Positions 1 through 9,433 of a stretch of 42,167 nucleotides of DNA are shown here, piece by piece. This DNA comes from Zancudomyces culisetae. Its lineage: Eukaryota; Kickxellomycota; Harpellomycetes; Harpellales; Legeriomycetaceae. The notes beneath the pieces are model-generated. The model was not told the DNA's origin, did not search any database, and saw only the letters and a program-made list of their open reading frames with translations. The translations under genes were made by a program, and so were the position numbers. The stretch spans positions 5,017 through 47,183 of the forward strand of contig LSSK01000041.1 of assembly GCA_001969505.1 (NCBI GenBank), written 5' to 3'. Within the stretch, counting starts at the first letter, position 1, and every line of letters starts with the position of its first letter.

Positions 1-703
1 GTTGGTGTTGATGTTGATGATAGTTGATGTTAGTTGTTGATGTTAGTTGGTGTTGATGTTATTAGATGTTAGTTGTTGATGTTAGTTGTTGGTGTTGGTG
101 TTAGTTTGTGTTAGTTATTGTTTGATGATGTTAATGTTGTTAGTTGATGTTGATGTTGATGTTAGTTGATGTTAGTTATTGTTTGATGTTGATGATAGTT
201 GGTGTTGGTTGATGTTGGTGTTGATGTTAGTTGTTGATGTTAGTTGTTGTTGGTGTTGATGTTAGTTGTTGTTGTTAGTTGATGTTGATGTTGATGTTAG
301 TTGATGTTAGTTATTGTTTGATGATGTTAATGGTGTTAGTTGGTGTTGATGTTGATGATAGTTGATGTTAGTTGTTGATGTTAGTTGGTGTTGATGTTAT
401 TTGATGTTAGTTGTTGATGTTAGTTGTTGGTGTTAGTTGTTGGTGTTGATGTTAGTTATTGTTTGATGATGTTAATGGTGTTAGTTGGTGTTGATGTTGA
501 TGATAGTTGATGTTAGTTGTTGATGTTAGTTGGTGTTGATGTTATTAGATGTTAGTTGTTGATGTTAGTTGTTGGTGTTAGTTGTTGATGTTGATGTTAG
601 TTGTTGTTAGTTGATGTGTGGTGTTGATGTTAGTTGTTGTTGGTGTTAGTTGATGTTGATGTTGATGTTAGTTGATGTGTGGTGTGTGGTGTGTGGTGTG
701 TGG
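1..703. repeat. Cytosine-free GT-rich minisatellite
   Basis: The block is built from short variants of GTTGATGTTAGTT and GTTGGTGTTGATGTT. A higher-order unit is visible: TTGTTTGATGATGTTAAT occurs near 120, 312 and 460, and the last two copies are about 148 bp apart and share most of the following sequence. The + strand contains no C before position 704. All frames carry frequent stops, so it does not look protein-coding. It ends in a GTGTGTGG run (about 676-703). It begins at the window edge, so its true length is unknown. Confidence 0.95.
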
Positions 704-3147
704 CATTTTCAAGTTGTTTTTGTGTTATGTAAATTGTGGAGTGCAGGTTTGTGTGGAGTTTGTCAACTGTTGGTGGTGCTTGTTTAGTTTAGGTGGTTTT
801 AGTGGTTTTGTGGAGTTTATGTTGGTGTTTGCGGTCAGTTTTGACTTTTGTTTTTTTTGGTGTTAACCTGTCAGTTTTGTTTGTCATAAGTGAAGATGCG
901 GATATAAATGTAATTTAGGATATCATGTTTTTATTTCTACTATACATTATGATTTTTATTAATGATATTATACAAATATTATGATGTCACTATATTTTAT
1001 TAATATTTAATACTTTGACAAATTAGAATATTTTCTTCACGTATCGATTAACTCACCGTAAATGTTGTTGAATGTTTATTATATTTTACAATATATTTTT
1101 ATTTTGATTTATTTAGTAATAATATTCTAAATTTCAGTTTGAGAAATTTTTGGATCATAACGTAATTTCGGATATCCGACATATTTATACATTTTTTCAA
1201 ATGTTTATAATATCAATAGGTTAATTATTAATAACTTACTTTTTTCAAATGTGTTTTATCGTTTTACACAAAAAACGCTATCTTTGTATGAAATTATTGG
1301 TTAACATTTTGTTGGGTTAATAATCAATTGTTAATTGGTTACATCGATAGATAATTTTCATTGCCGCGTTCAAAGCTTTATTTAATGCATTGGTATTATA
1401 TTATTATTGGTTAACATTTTGTTGGGTAAATGGTAAATGATCCAAGTGGTTTATATTTAGGTTTAAAACGTTTTATCACAATCGAGTTACACGTCATTGT
1501 CGCGATTTATTTTAGAGATATGCGATATTTGTTTATATACAATCATAGGTCCCCACTATTTTAAGTTATAGTCAATAACCTAAAAACGTTTTAGAACAAT
1601 CAAGTTAATCGTCAATTTCGCGTTCTTTGTTTTTGTTGATAAGCGATAATTTAATTATTGTTCAATTATTGGTCAACAGTTTTTTGGTAACTATAAATGT
1701 GGATATTATTTATATCACTATCGCTTATTTCGGTTATTCTTGCATATTTTTTAATATTATCAATGCGTAGCTGCTAACCTTGTTTCATTGTTCACCAATC
1801 CTTGGTTTTTCTTTAAAGATTCTATGCTGTTTAACAATATAATAAATTTTATTTTTGTTTTCTTTGTTTAATAACTAATCTACGTTTTATGCTATGCAAT
1901 GTTTGACCACCATTTACTGGTGCATTGTTTTTTTTAAAAATGGTATTTACAACTAATTTTGATGTCATTTTCAAGTTCAATTTATCTTATACATTATATG
2001 TTTTAGAATATATTTACCTCATATTACCTATTTTAAAATTTTACTACTATATATCTGCATACTATTTAATTAAATTATTCATGATATATTTTAATATTGT
2101 ATTCCATTCCATATAATTTTGATAGTCTAGATGTACACGATTAATAACATAAACAACATTTAACAATTCTAGATATTATGTGGTAATCCACATTAAAATA
2201 ATACAAAGTATTTTAATATTTAAATGGTACTAGTAATTTTTCTATTTGCATATACTACTGGATAGTTCAACTTGCTTATAATAAGTTGATTATACGTTAA
2301 GTATAGAAAATTTATATTATTGATCTTATACTTATATACTCATACCAATACAAAATAATTTCAGTTTTTTCTGTTGTATTTTAAGATATTTATACGTATT
2401 TATAAAACTATATGAATTTTCAGTATAATCATATAATAGTTATGTTATTATACAAACTACAGACATTAGAAAAATTTGATTCTTTCACTTTACATATTTA
2501 ACATATTACAATTTTATTTGGGAAACGCATTTACTCTAATAATATTACCTAGTGTAACTTTCATTATTGTCTCACTGATTTAATTGATTTTTTAGTACCC
2601 GATACCTACCTGTACTGGTTATTTTTAGATCACTAATTATTAACTAAAGAGTAGATATAAATAAATATACCTGTAAGTGCGAACAATTTTATGTGCAAGT
2701 TTGCATTTCTTAAAAGTAATGATAATAATTCAAAATATATTTGACAGAATAAGTGATAACTATACTATTTTACTATGAAATCTTTAATAGATTACCTCAA
2801 TTTAAATCAAACACGTGGTTTATGAGCTAAAAAATTACATTTAGTTTTACTTTATGTATATATTATATTAATATAGACTAAATTATTAGTCAATGATTTT
2901 AGACCATTCCATTTACTATACCTAAAACTATTTAAGATTCAAATAAAAATGGGTGGCCAATATTTTTAATTTACCTATGAAAACTATTTAATATAACACT
3001 TCAAAATATTTCGTAAATAGATCGAAACTGTAAATATAACATTATATTTTTATACTTGACTTAACATATTATATACAGTATTTAATATCACTATTTAAAA
3101 TTAATAAATATATTAAATTAAGTGCTTACGTCCTTTTATTAAAAATT
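704..3147. other. AT-rich gene-poor stretch with diverged tandem repeats
   Basis: No convincing coding frame is visible. The short frames at 672-866 and 1925-2116 are low-complexity or AT-rich and lack gene-like composition. Between about 1280 and 1700 there are diverged tandem copies of a roughly 120-nt unit: TTATTGGTTAACATTTTG occurs near 1285 and 1405, and AACGTTTTA followed by a CGCG-containing segment occurs near 1468 and 1586. The rest is A/T-rich sequence with no signal I can name. Confidence 0.6.
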
Positions 3148-3670
3148 TTGAATTTTAGGAATCGGAATAAAGAACATGTTCAAAATGTAAATACAAATCA
3201 TAATCATTTTCAAGGTATAAACAAAGGATTTGGCGAAATAATAGCAACAGTAGCGCTGGATCAAAAAATTATGTTTGAATGTAGTGGTTGTGGTTGTGGT
3301 TATGAAGTATTTCATAGCGTTAGTGTATTTAGAAATGCTGAATTAGTCAAGTTTAGCAAGTGTATTTGGCTCCAGTAGAACTTTAAGTATTAGAAGAGGT
3401 AAAAAATGTGGTGCTAAATGATATGATGGTACATTTGTCTTAACATTTATTTATTTTTCCGATGAGATGAGCAAAGTTGATAATGCTGCAAATATTAGAG
3501 GCTCAACAAGTTTAACTATATCAATGATTATATTTTAATTACTTGAATCCAGAAATAAAAGACTTTTTTTTATATTAGGGTAGATCAAGTCCGAATTCAT
3601 CCCTTAGAGATCTTAGTTGATGTATTACAACCCATTAACCAAATGAAGTAACCAATCTGGAGAGTGTAGT
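3148..3670 (+). pseudogene. Decayed N-terminal region of the NUP42-like gene
   Basis: The segment just upstream of the NUP42-like frame reads, after a possible TTTTAG splice acceptor, GNRNKEHVQ followed by Asn-rich sequence and GFG. This resembles the end of the CCCH zinc finger at the start of NUP42 proteins (pattern G-x-R-C-x-N-E-H), but the cysteine is missing and the spacing is short by one. The frame then breaks: coding-like pieces continue in other frames (for example SSRTLSIRRGKKCGAK near 3370-3420 and LRDLS near 3600) with stops in all frames before the intact frame at 3671. I read this as a degraded 5' half. Unrecognised introns are the alternative, but no clean GT-AG solution restores one frame. 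The family link for this part rests on a very short match. Confidence 0.35.
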
Positions 3671-4369
3671 ATGACAAAAGCACGGTTTCCAAATTTAGTT
3701 GGAGGGACCGATGTTTCTTTTGAAGAAGACAGATTTCAATATTATTTTTATTGTTATTACAACAATAACACGATAAATGCCGAGTATCAGAAATTTGCTC
3801 AGGAAAACATCAGTCGAGCGCAGGAAAAATATCAGATATTGAATACAAGAACGACAGCGATTGTGAATGACTATAATTCAGGAAAATATCAGGCCGAAAA
3901 CTTGGAAAACTACAAAAACAGTAGTATGGATTCGAATATGATGACAAACAATGGTACCGGTTTTGGCAGTACTTTTGGTAACAGTGGAGGAGGTGGTTTT
4001 GGAACCAGTACTGGGTTTGTCAATAGTGCTGGTGGTGCTGGCGGTAATGCATTTGGAAGTAGTTTTGGGAGCAGCTTTGGTGGTGGCGGTAGTGGTGGGT
4101 TTGGAGGGGCATTTAGAAATAAAAACAATCAGGGTTCAGCATTTGGTGGGGTTGGACCACAAACTGGGATGGGTGGAGCTGATGGGTTGTATAAAGGAAT
4201 GAGTGCAGAAGTAATAAAACAGCATACAAATTGTATTCCCATACTATCAAATACGCAGCAAGATACAAATGCCAAACCCAGTCAAAGCGATATTGAAAAA
4301 TATAATCAGCAAGAGTTTCGATTATTTGAAGTACCAGAAATTCCACCACCATGTTCAATAGCCAACTAG
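3671..4369 (+). CDS. NUP42-like FG nucleoporin (C-terminal part)
   Basis: The 232-aa frame has three parts. Residues 1-75 resemble the conserved NUP42 block after the zinc finger: PNLVGGTDVS followed by FEEDR, then a Tyr-rich helix, parallel to the family pattern PNI..TDISPEELR. Residues 88-160 are Gly/Phe-rich with repeated GFG and FGS motifs, as in FG nucleoporins that line the pore channel. The C-terminus (QEFRLFEVPEIPPP) resembles the NUP42 motif that binds Gle1, the activator of the mRNA-export helicase Dbp5. The usual N-terminal CCCH zinc finger is absent and its expected location is degraded, so this may be a truncated or dying gene. The ATG at 3671 is the first in frame after a TGA at 3644. 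It is tail-to-tail with MMS19. Identification is moderate because the family diverges quickly. Confidence 0.6.
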   Translation: MTKARFPNLVGGTDVSFEEDRFQYYFYCYYNNNTINAEYQKFAQENISRAQEKYQILNTRTTAIVNDYNSGKYQAENLENYKNSSMDSNMMTNNGTGFGSTFGNSGGGGFGTSTGFVNSAGGAGGNAFGSSFGSSFGGGGSGGFGGAFRNKNNQGSAFGGVGPQTGMGGADGLYKGMSAEVIKQHTNCIPILSNTQQDTNAKPSQSDIEKYNQQEFRLFEVPEIPPPCSIAN

Positions 4370-4415
4370 TTTTAGTTTATTTAACTAAAAAGTGTATGAA
4401 TATAGATAGTAACAT

Positions 4416-4421
4416 AATAAA
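4416..4421 (+). terminator. AATAAA polyadenylation-type signal
   Basis: An AATAAA hexamer lies 47 nt after the NUP42-like stop, inside the 67-bp gap before the MMS19 stop on the other strand. The two transcripts' 3' ends almost certainly overlap. Confidence 0.4.
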
Positions 4422-4436
4422 GTATATGATTAAACA

Positions 4437-7400
4437 TTAAAAATAAAACAGAGAGTTGAATCTGAAACGACAGTATATAGCAAGTTTTCTAACACAGCGT
4501 TTATGGTCAGTTATAGCAATAGCCAACGCATTTTGGATGGTCAGGGGAATGGAAGTTGAGGCTAGTGTGGAGACAATATAAGAGTGGTTGGACAATTCAA
4601 GAAGGTATGATAAGGCAGAGAGACGCAGCTGAACATTTGGACTGTTGGACTCAATAACAGAGAGAATTGGAGGCAGAGCAGACTTATCAAAACAGTTGAA
4701 GTGTAGCAGAGATGTTAGTAAGTTTATGGAATTGGCAGCAGTGTTATCATCGATCCAGCCACTGGTAGATTTTGCAATTGGCTGAGAAAATGAAGACTGA
4801 GAAATGTGGTTTTTGTAGTAAATTAGCACTGCAGGCAGGACGAGAACAAGTTTAGATTTACAAGAAAGAAGAATTGAAGAACTCAACTGGTTGGAACTGC
4901 AAAGATTGATAAGCTCAGACACTAGCCAAGTCTCTGGTAAGCCAAACAATTTTGAATCTTGAATTGGTACAACCAAACTTGTAAGATAATGAAGTAGGCG
5001 CTGTTTGTAAAGTGGATGAATGTTGTAATAATATCCAGAAGGCGGTAACGTTGAAGTTTGCTGGCGCTTTGATTCGCTGTCCAGTAACAAGCTTTCTAAC
5101 ATATACTCTTGCTTGTGCAGGGGTTCGGACATAGCTGATAGGTGAGATTTGGTAGTATTGATGATGTAATCCAGTAGTTTATAGCCATACTCATTTTTAC
5201 CAGCAATCACAAACGCACGAGCAATACACAAGGCTACTGGTAAAGCTACTTCTTTTTGAATATCGCTACTATCCAAAATAGTTAAAACAATTTCATATGT
5301 CTGTTTTGTGTAGTCATAAGTATCAATATTCCCGTCTTGATGGCTATTAATCTGAGAAGTGTTACAACAGTACTTGTTTACTACAGTGGAAAGAGACTTG
5401 CATAAAAGAGATTTGAGTATTTTGGTTGAATCTTGCATATCTGAGTCTGATCTGTTACTCGATTCGATAGAGTTTGAAACAATCACTTGTATCAAAAGAC
5501 TCACGAATTTGATATATGAATAGCCTGCAGAGTTTGGACTACAGTTAGATTCAAGTTCAAGAATATCACCTAAACTATGAGAGCCATGATTGGGAGCAAC
5601 AGTTTCATATAAACTCAATAATTCAGCACTTGAAACTTTTGGGTTTATACCTTCGGTTATTCCACTCATAACCGCAAGTATGGTAATGTTTTTAATTAAA
5701 TCTGTAGTATCAGACTTTTCGTTTGAGCTTTCAGTATCCAATACGGATTGGTTAGATGCTAAAATATTTTTGTACTTTTGCAGTATACTTTTCTGATGTT
5801 GTACCTGTTGCTCCCCAGCCTTGTAAAAGACGAATGCAATTATGTCTGTAATGGCATATACAATCTCCTCATATACAAACAAAGGGTTTTGTGCTGATAA
5901 TTCTTGCTTATCCTCAGAGACGTTGACAAAGTTGCTAGTTACCATTTCTTCAACCAAGGGAATTAATAGTGTATCTGATACTGAAGTAGGCGACAGGTCC
6001 AGTTCTGCGTTAATCTGGCTATCACCTTCATACGTGAATAATGAACTAACTATATTTTGAAAGCTTGAAACAATTCCTAGAAGCTTTTTGTCATATTTTA
6101 GCTTTGATATTTGTGATTTAATGCAACAAGTATAACCGTTTAATATTTGCCAAAGTATCACTTTTAATTGTTTTAGCATTCCTGGATAGGTATTATTGGG
6201 TTGGTTTTTAGAAGTAGCCGAGGATGGAGAAGTGGAAAGTTTGTGGATGGATATAAAGATCGTTGTGAGTAGCACTAGCGTAATCTTTTCTATTAATTGA
6301 AGGATGTTGGCACTGTTTTCACCTACTTCATTTTCAATTTCATTGATTATCGCTCCAATAATTTGGTTTTGCACTAGCTTTGCTAGTCTTTTGCTTTGGC
6401 AGAGTAATCTAACTAGTAATTCAGCAGAGGTGTTTTGTAGCTCTGATACATCTCTATTATTGTTAGTGTGGTTGTGAATGTAAATTTTAGATTTTAGTAT
6501 ATCTTTGAATGTTTTAACTCCCCAAAATTGCTCGTTCTCGTATATACTCTCATCAGAATGCTCATTAATTCGATCTTTCAATATGATCAGTGCAGCCACA
6601 CCTTTTAGAACAGTTTGCACTTTTTCTTCACCATCATTACTTTGATTTATTGATACATCGCTGTAATTACTTGTATCCAATATCACTCTGACCCTTTCAG
6701 CGTATGGCTCAACTACGCTTCCATAATTATTCATCTCGAGCAATTCTATTACCAACTCTATCAAGACTATCTCCATTATACTGCGATCTACCGACTCCTC
6801 CGGCCCTTCAAGTCCCTCAGTTTTACCTGATGCTGCCTTATGTTCCAACTTTTCTAGTGCAACGTTCATTACTATATCTGTGATTATGTTGCAATAACTC
6901 TCACTCGACTCTCCAATTGCTCTAATTATTCTTTTGGATTTTCGGATATTTTCTGCTGTCTTGTTTTCGATGTTCTTCATCACAGTTTCTATAATCTCAT
7001 CCAAATACTCTATTCCAGCATCTGCTCCAACCTCTTCTTCACTCTCCTCGTCACTTTCTCCTTCAGTTACCTCGGTGTACTTTTTATCTTTAATTTTTTG
7101 CTCTTTAGAATTTTCATTTACTTTTGAAAGCTCTTCAAAGACTGCTTTAATTGCATCCACACAATACTTTAACACACTTTCCCCTTCAGCTTCATTTCCA
7201 CGTCCTGTATCGTTTATACCACGCCCTTCGTCCTCAACTGCTTGGCCTTCATACACTTCCCTTTCCAGAGCCTTTATTATAGCTATAATCTGGGATTTCT
7301 TTTCAGCACTTTGCCATTCACAAAACCGATATATACTGGCTCCTTCTATCAAAATCCTGTAAATTTCCTCCCTGTATCCATAACTCTGCTTTAATAATGA

Positions 7401-8312
7401 ACTTACTCCTCCTTCATCTATTTTTTCTCTGATTTCCATTATCATATATTCACCAAACTCTTTATTTGCTGTAAACACACTTCGTAACATTTCCTTTAGC
7501 TGATTTTCCTCATTTGCTTCTTTTTCCACATCTTTATTCTCCATTCCTGAGTTGCCCATATTGGTATTTATACTTCTGATGTTATCACTCTTGATCGATA
7601 TTGGAAAGTAGCTCATCGCTTGATCAAATATCTCCAATAGTTCATCTTTGTGCTCCACTCCAAAGTGAGCTGCTGGTATACTTGCCATAATATTCATTAT
7701 TTTAAACACTTGAATCAAATTCCGCGGATCTTTTTCCCCCTCCATAGCTCTAAGTATCTGCCCAATAATGTCTTTGTTCAATTTTTTATTTGTGTATTTT
7801 GTATTGTTTACTTTCTCCGTATCGGTTTTAAACTTGCTCAGGTAGTGCAGAAATACCTTATATACCAATTGCCGGCTACTTTGCTGGTAGCTTTGTACCA
7901 CCACTTTATCAAAGACATCTTTTAACAATTTTGTTTGTATTCCAAAATTAACACATTCTAGTCGTTGAAGTGCCTGAATAGCCTCCAAAACAATTGGCAC
8001 ACATACTGAATCTGCCAAGCGTTGTCCAAAAAACTCGGCCAAAACCTGGGTTGCTCTAGAATCATCCAAAAATCTACCTCCCGCATGTGTGTTGTTACTA
8101 AGATGTGTCAATATCCTTGAGAGCACTCGCATTCCAATCACCCGCTGGCTGGCCTCTTCGCTGACCAAATAATCGCCCAGATTCTCAACATATCCATAAA
8201 GCTGTGTTCGCCGCGCAACCAGATCCTGCACGACTTGATCCAAAACCTCGTCGCTATTTTCTTCCCTCTTGATTCCTATTATGATTTTCTCAACCTGTTC
8301 CTTTTCTCTCAT
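4437..8312 (-). CDS. MMS19: MMS19 (Met18), cytosolic Fe-S targeting HEAT-repeat protein
   Basis: The 1291-aa single-exon frame has the MMS19 layout. The N-terminal domain carries YVENLGDYLVSEE (41-53) and the family signature GEKDPRN (192-198), followed by AMSYFPIS, which in MMS19 proteins is the CYFPI motif. The C-terminus has HEAT-like repeats ending in a SPNVQLRLSALSYLLEL block and a final HKRCVRKLAIYCRFR, matching the conserved basic end. MMS19 is the adaptor of the cytosolic Fe-S assembly targeting complex (with CIA1 and CIA2B) that delivers clusters to DNA polymerases, helicases such as XPD, and other nuclear enzymes. It is longer than the usual 1030-1050 aa because of acidic and Ser/Asn-rich insertions (for example around 405-430). 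Codon and residue composition change sharply near the middle: Glu/Lys/Gly/Arg-rich before, Ser/Leu/Thr-rich after. Confidence 0.9.
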   Translation of the reverse strand: MREKEQVEKIIIGIKREENSDEVLDQVVQDLVARRTQLYGYVENLGDYLVSEEASQRVIGMRVLSRILTHLSNNTHAGGRFLDDSRATQVLAEFFGQRLADSVCVPIVLEAIQALQRLECVNFGIQTKLLKDVFDKVVVQSYQQSSRQLVYKVFLHYLSKFKTDTEKVNNTKYTNKKLNKDIIGQILRAMEGEKDPRNLIQVFKIMNIMASIPAAHFGVEHKDELLEIFDQAMSYFPISIKSDNIRSINTNMGNSGMENKDVEKEANEENQLKEMLRSVFTANKEFGEYMIMEIREKIDEGGVSSLLKQSYGYREEIYRILIEGASIYRFCEWQSAEKKSQIIAIIKALEREVYEGQAVEDEGRGINDTGRGNEAEGESVLKYCVDAIKAVFEELSKVNENSKEQKIKDKKYTEVTEGESDEESEEEVGADAGIEYLDEIIETVMKNIENKTAENIRKSKRIIRAIGESSESYCNIITDIVMNVALEKLEHKAASGKTEGLEGPEESVDRSIMEIVLIELVIELLEMNNYGSVVEPYAERVRVILDTSNYSDVSINQSNDGEEKVQTVLKGVAALIILKDRINEHSDESIYENEQFWGVKTFKDILKSKIYIHNHTNNNRDVSELQNTSAELLVRLLCQSKRLAKLVQNQIIGAIINEIENEVGENSANILQLIEKITLVLLTTIFISIHKLSTSPSSATSKNQPNNTYPGMLKQLKVILWQILNGYTCCIKSQISKLKYDKKLLGIVSSFQNIVSSLFTYEGDSQINAELDLSPTSVSDTLLIPLVEEMVTSNFVNVSEDKQELSAQNPLFVYEEIVYAITDIIAFVFYKAGEQQVQHQKSILQKYKNILASNQSVLDTESSNEKSDTTDLIKNITILAVMSGITEGINPKVSSAELLSLYETVAPNHGSHSLGDILELESNCSPNSAGYSYIKFVSLLIQVIVSNSIESSNRSDSDMQDSTKILKSLLCKSLSTVVNKYCCNTSQINSHQDGNIDTYDYTKQTYEIVLTILDSSDIQKEVALPVALCIARAFVIAGKNEYGYKLLDYIINTTKSHLSAMSEPLHKQEYMLESLLLDSESKRQQTSTLPPSGYYYNIHPLYKQRLLHYLTSLVVPIQDSKLFGLPETWLVSELINLCSSNQLSSSILLSCKSKLVLVLPAVLIYYKNHISQSSFSQPIAKSTSGWIDDNTAANSINLLTSLLHFNCFDKSALPPILSVIESNSPNVQLRLSALSYLLELSNHSYIVSTLASTSIPLTIQNALAIAITDHKRCVRKLAIYCRFRFNSLFYF

Positions 8313-9433
8313 TTTTCCAATTTGTTTTTACCCTTGAATTCTCGAATGTAAGATCTGATTTAGAAATATTTTTATGTTGGTAATATTCTAAAGGCTAAAT
8401 AATTGGAATCGAAATGGTGTCAAAAAATATAATTTGAGTTTTCAAAATTTTATAGTTCTAGTTGGTTGGTTTAATTTATTTATTGAGGTAATCATTATCT
8501 GATTCGCTTTGAAATTGTGTGGTATTTACAATAATGACAAAAGATAAAATTGATTAATAATTGGCTTTCCTCAAACTGTTTAAATTGATGCTATCTTTCA
8601 TCTTTTATTGAGCTTAACAAAAAAATCAACTATATCAGATTAGTCAGCACAAAGTTACTAGATTAAAATGATCTATACTCAACACGTTATTATAAACAAT
8701 CACACATTCTAGAAAATGATATATGTGTCAAATAGTAATGGTGTTGATTAATAAATGATATGGGTTATTTACTGGTTTATCTTTTAGGAAATCCAACTAA
8801 TATCAATCTTCATTAAAAAAAAAATACCTATTTAAAATAGTAAATACCCAAAATTACTAGTAAATCTTATTAAAATGCAAATATATGAAAACTTGATATA
8901 TTAACTATAAGAGTAACTATAATTCTTTTTCTGCATCAATTTTTGTTTTAAGATTCCATTATATTATATTTAAGCTCAGAAAATATCAGTCCAGCAAGCC
9001 AAGTGAGTATTGTCAATATTCATAAAAAATTTTTTAATAATCCTTAAACAAAGTAGATATAGGTCTATATTTGCGAGTAGTTGTTATCTAGCATTTGCGA
9101 ATAAACTAACCAAAAAGTCAATGCCTTGAGGAAAATTGATCCTAGAATATTAAGATGGTGAAATATTCTAAACCATTTACCATGTCATTTTGGATTTTTT
9201 TAGTAAAGCTATATCAAAACCGATATTTTTTAATCAATAATATCTAGCAATGTACTAAAACATTCTAAAATATATTTATAAAATTAGAAAAGACGTAACA
9301 TATAAAATAAGAAATACCCATTTAAATTATCTACCAAACAAAATACATCTAGGAGATTAAGCACAACCAGTTAAACTCGTTTATACTCTAACTAGCTATG
9401 GTTACACGATTATTGCTGTATTGTTCACTAAAG
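8313..9433. other. Intergenic AT-rich spacer, MMS19 promoter side
   Basis: This is 1.1 kb between the start of MMS19 and the stop of the ankyrin gene, both on the minus strand. It should hold the MMS19 promoter and the ankyrin gene's 3' UTR. Sequence is A/T-rich with poly-A/T runs (for example 8813-8825). I see no coding frame, tRNA or repeat array. Confidence 0.6.

Noticed and set aside
1-703. Telomere repeat array
   Set aside because: The units are GTTGATGTTAGTT-type variants of uneven length, with no run of TTAGGG or another regular telomere unit.
3910-4358. Overlapping and antisense frames on the NUP42-like gene
   Set aside because: Pro/Leu and Val/Leu strings are the expected shadows of the Gly/Phe repeat region.
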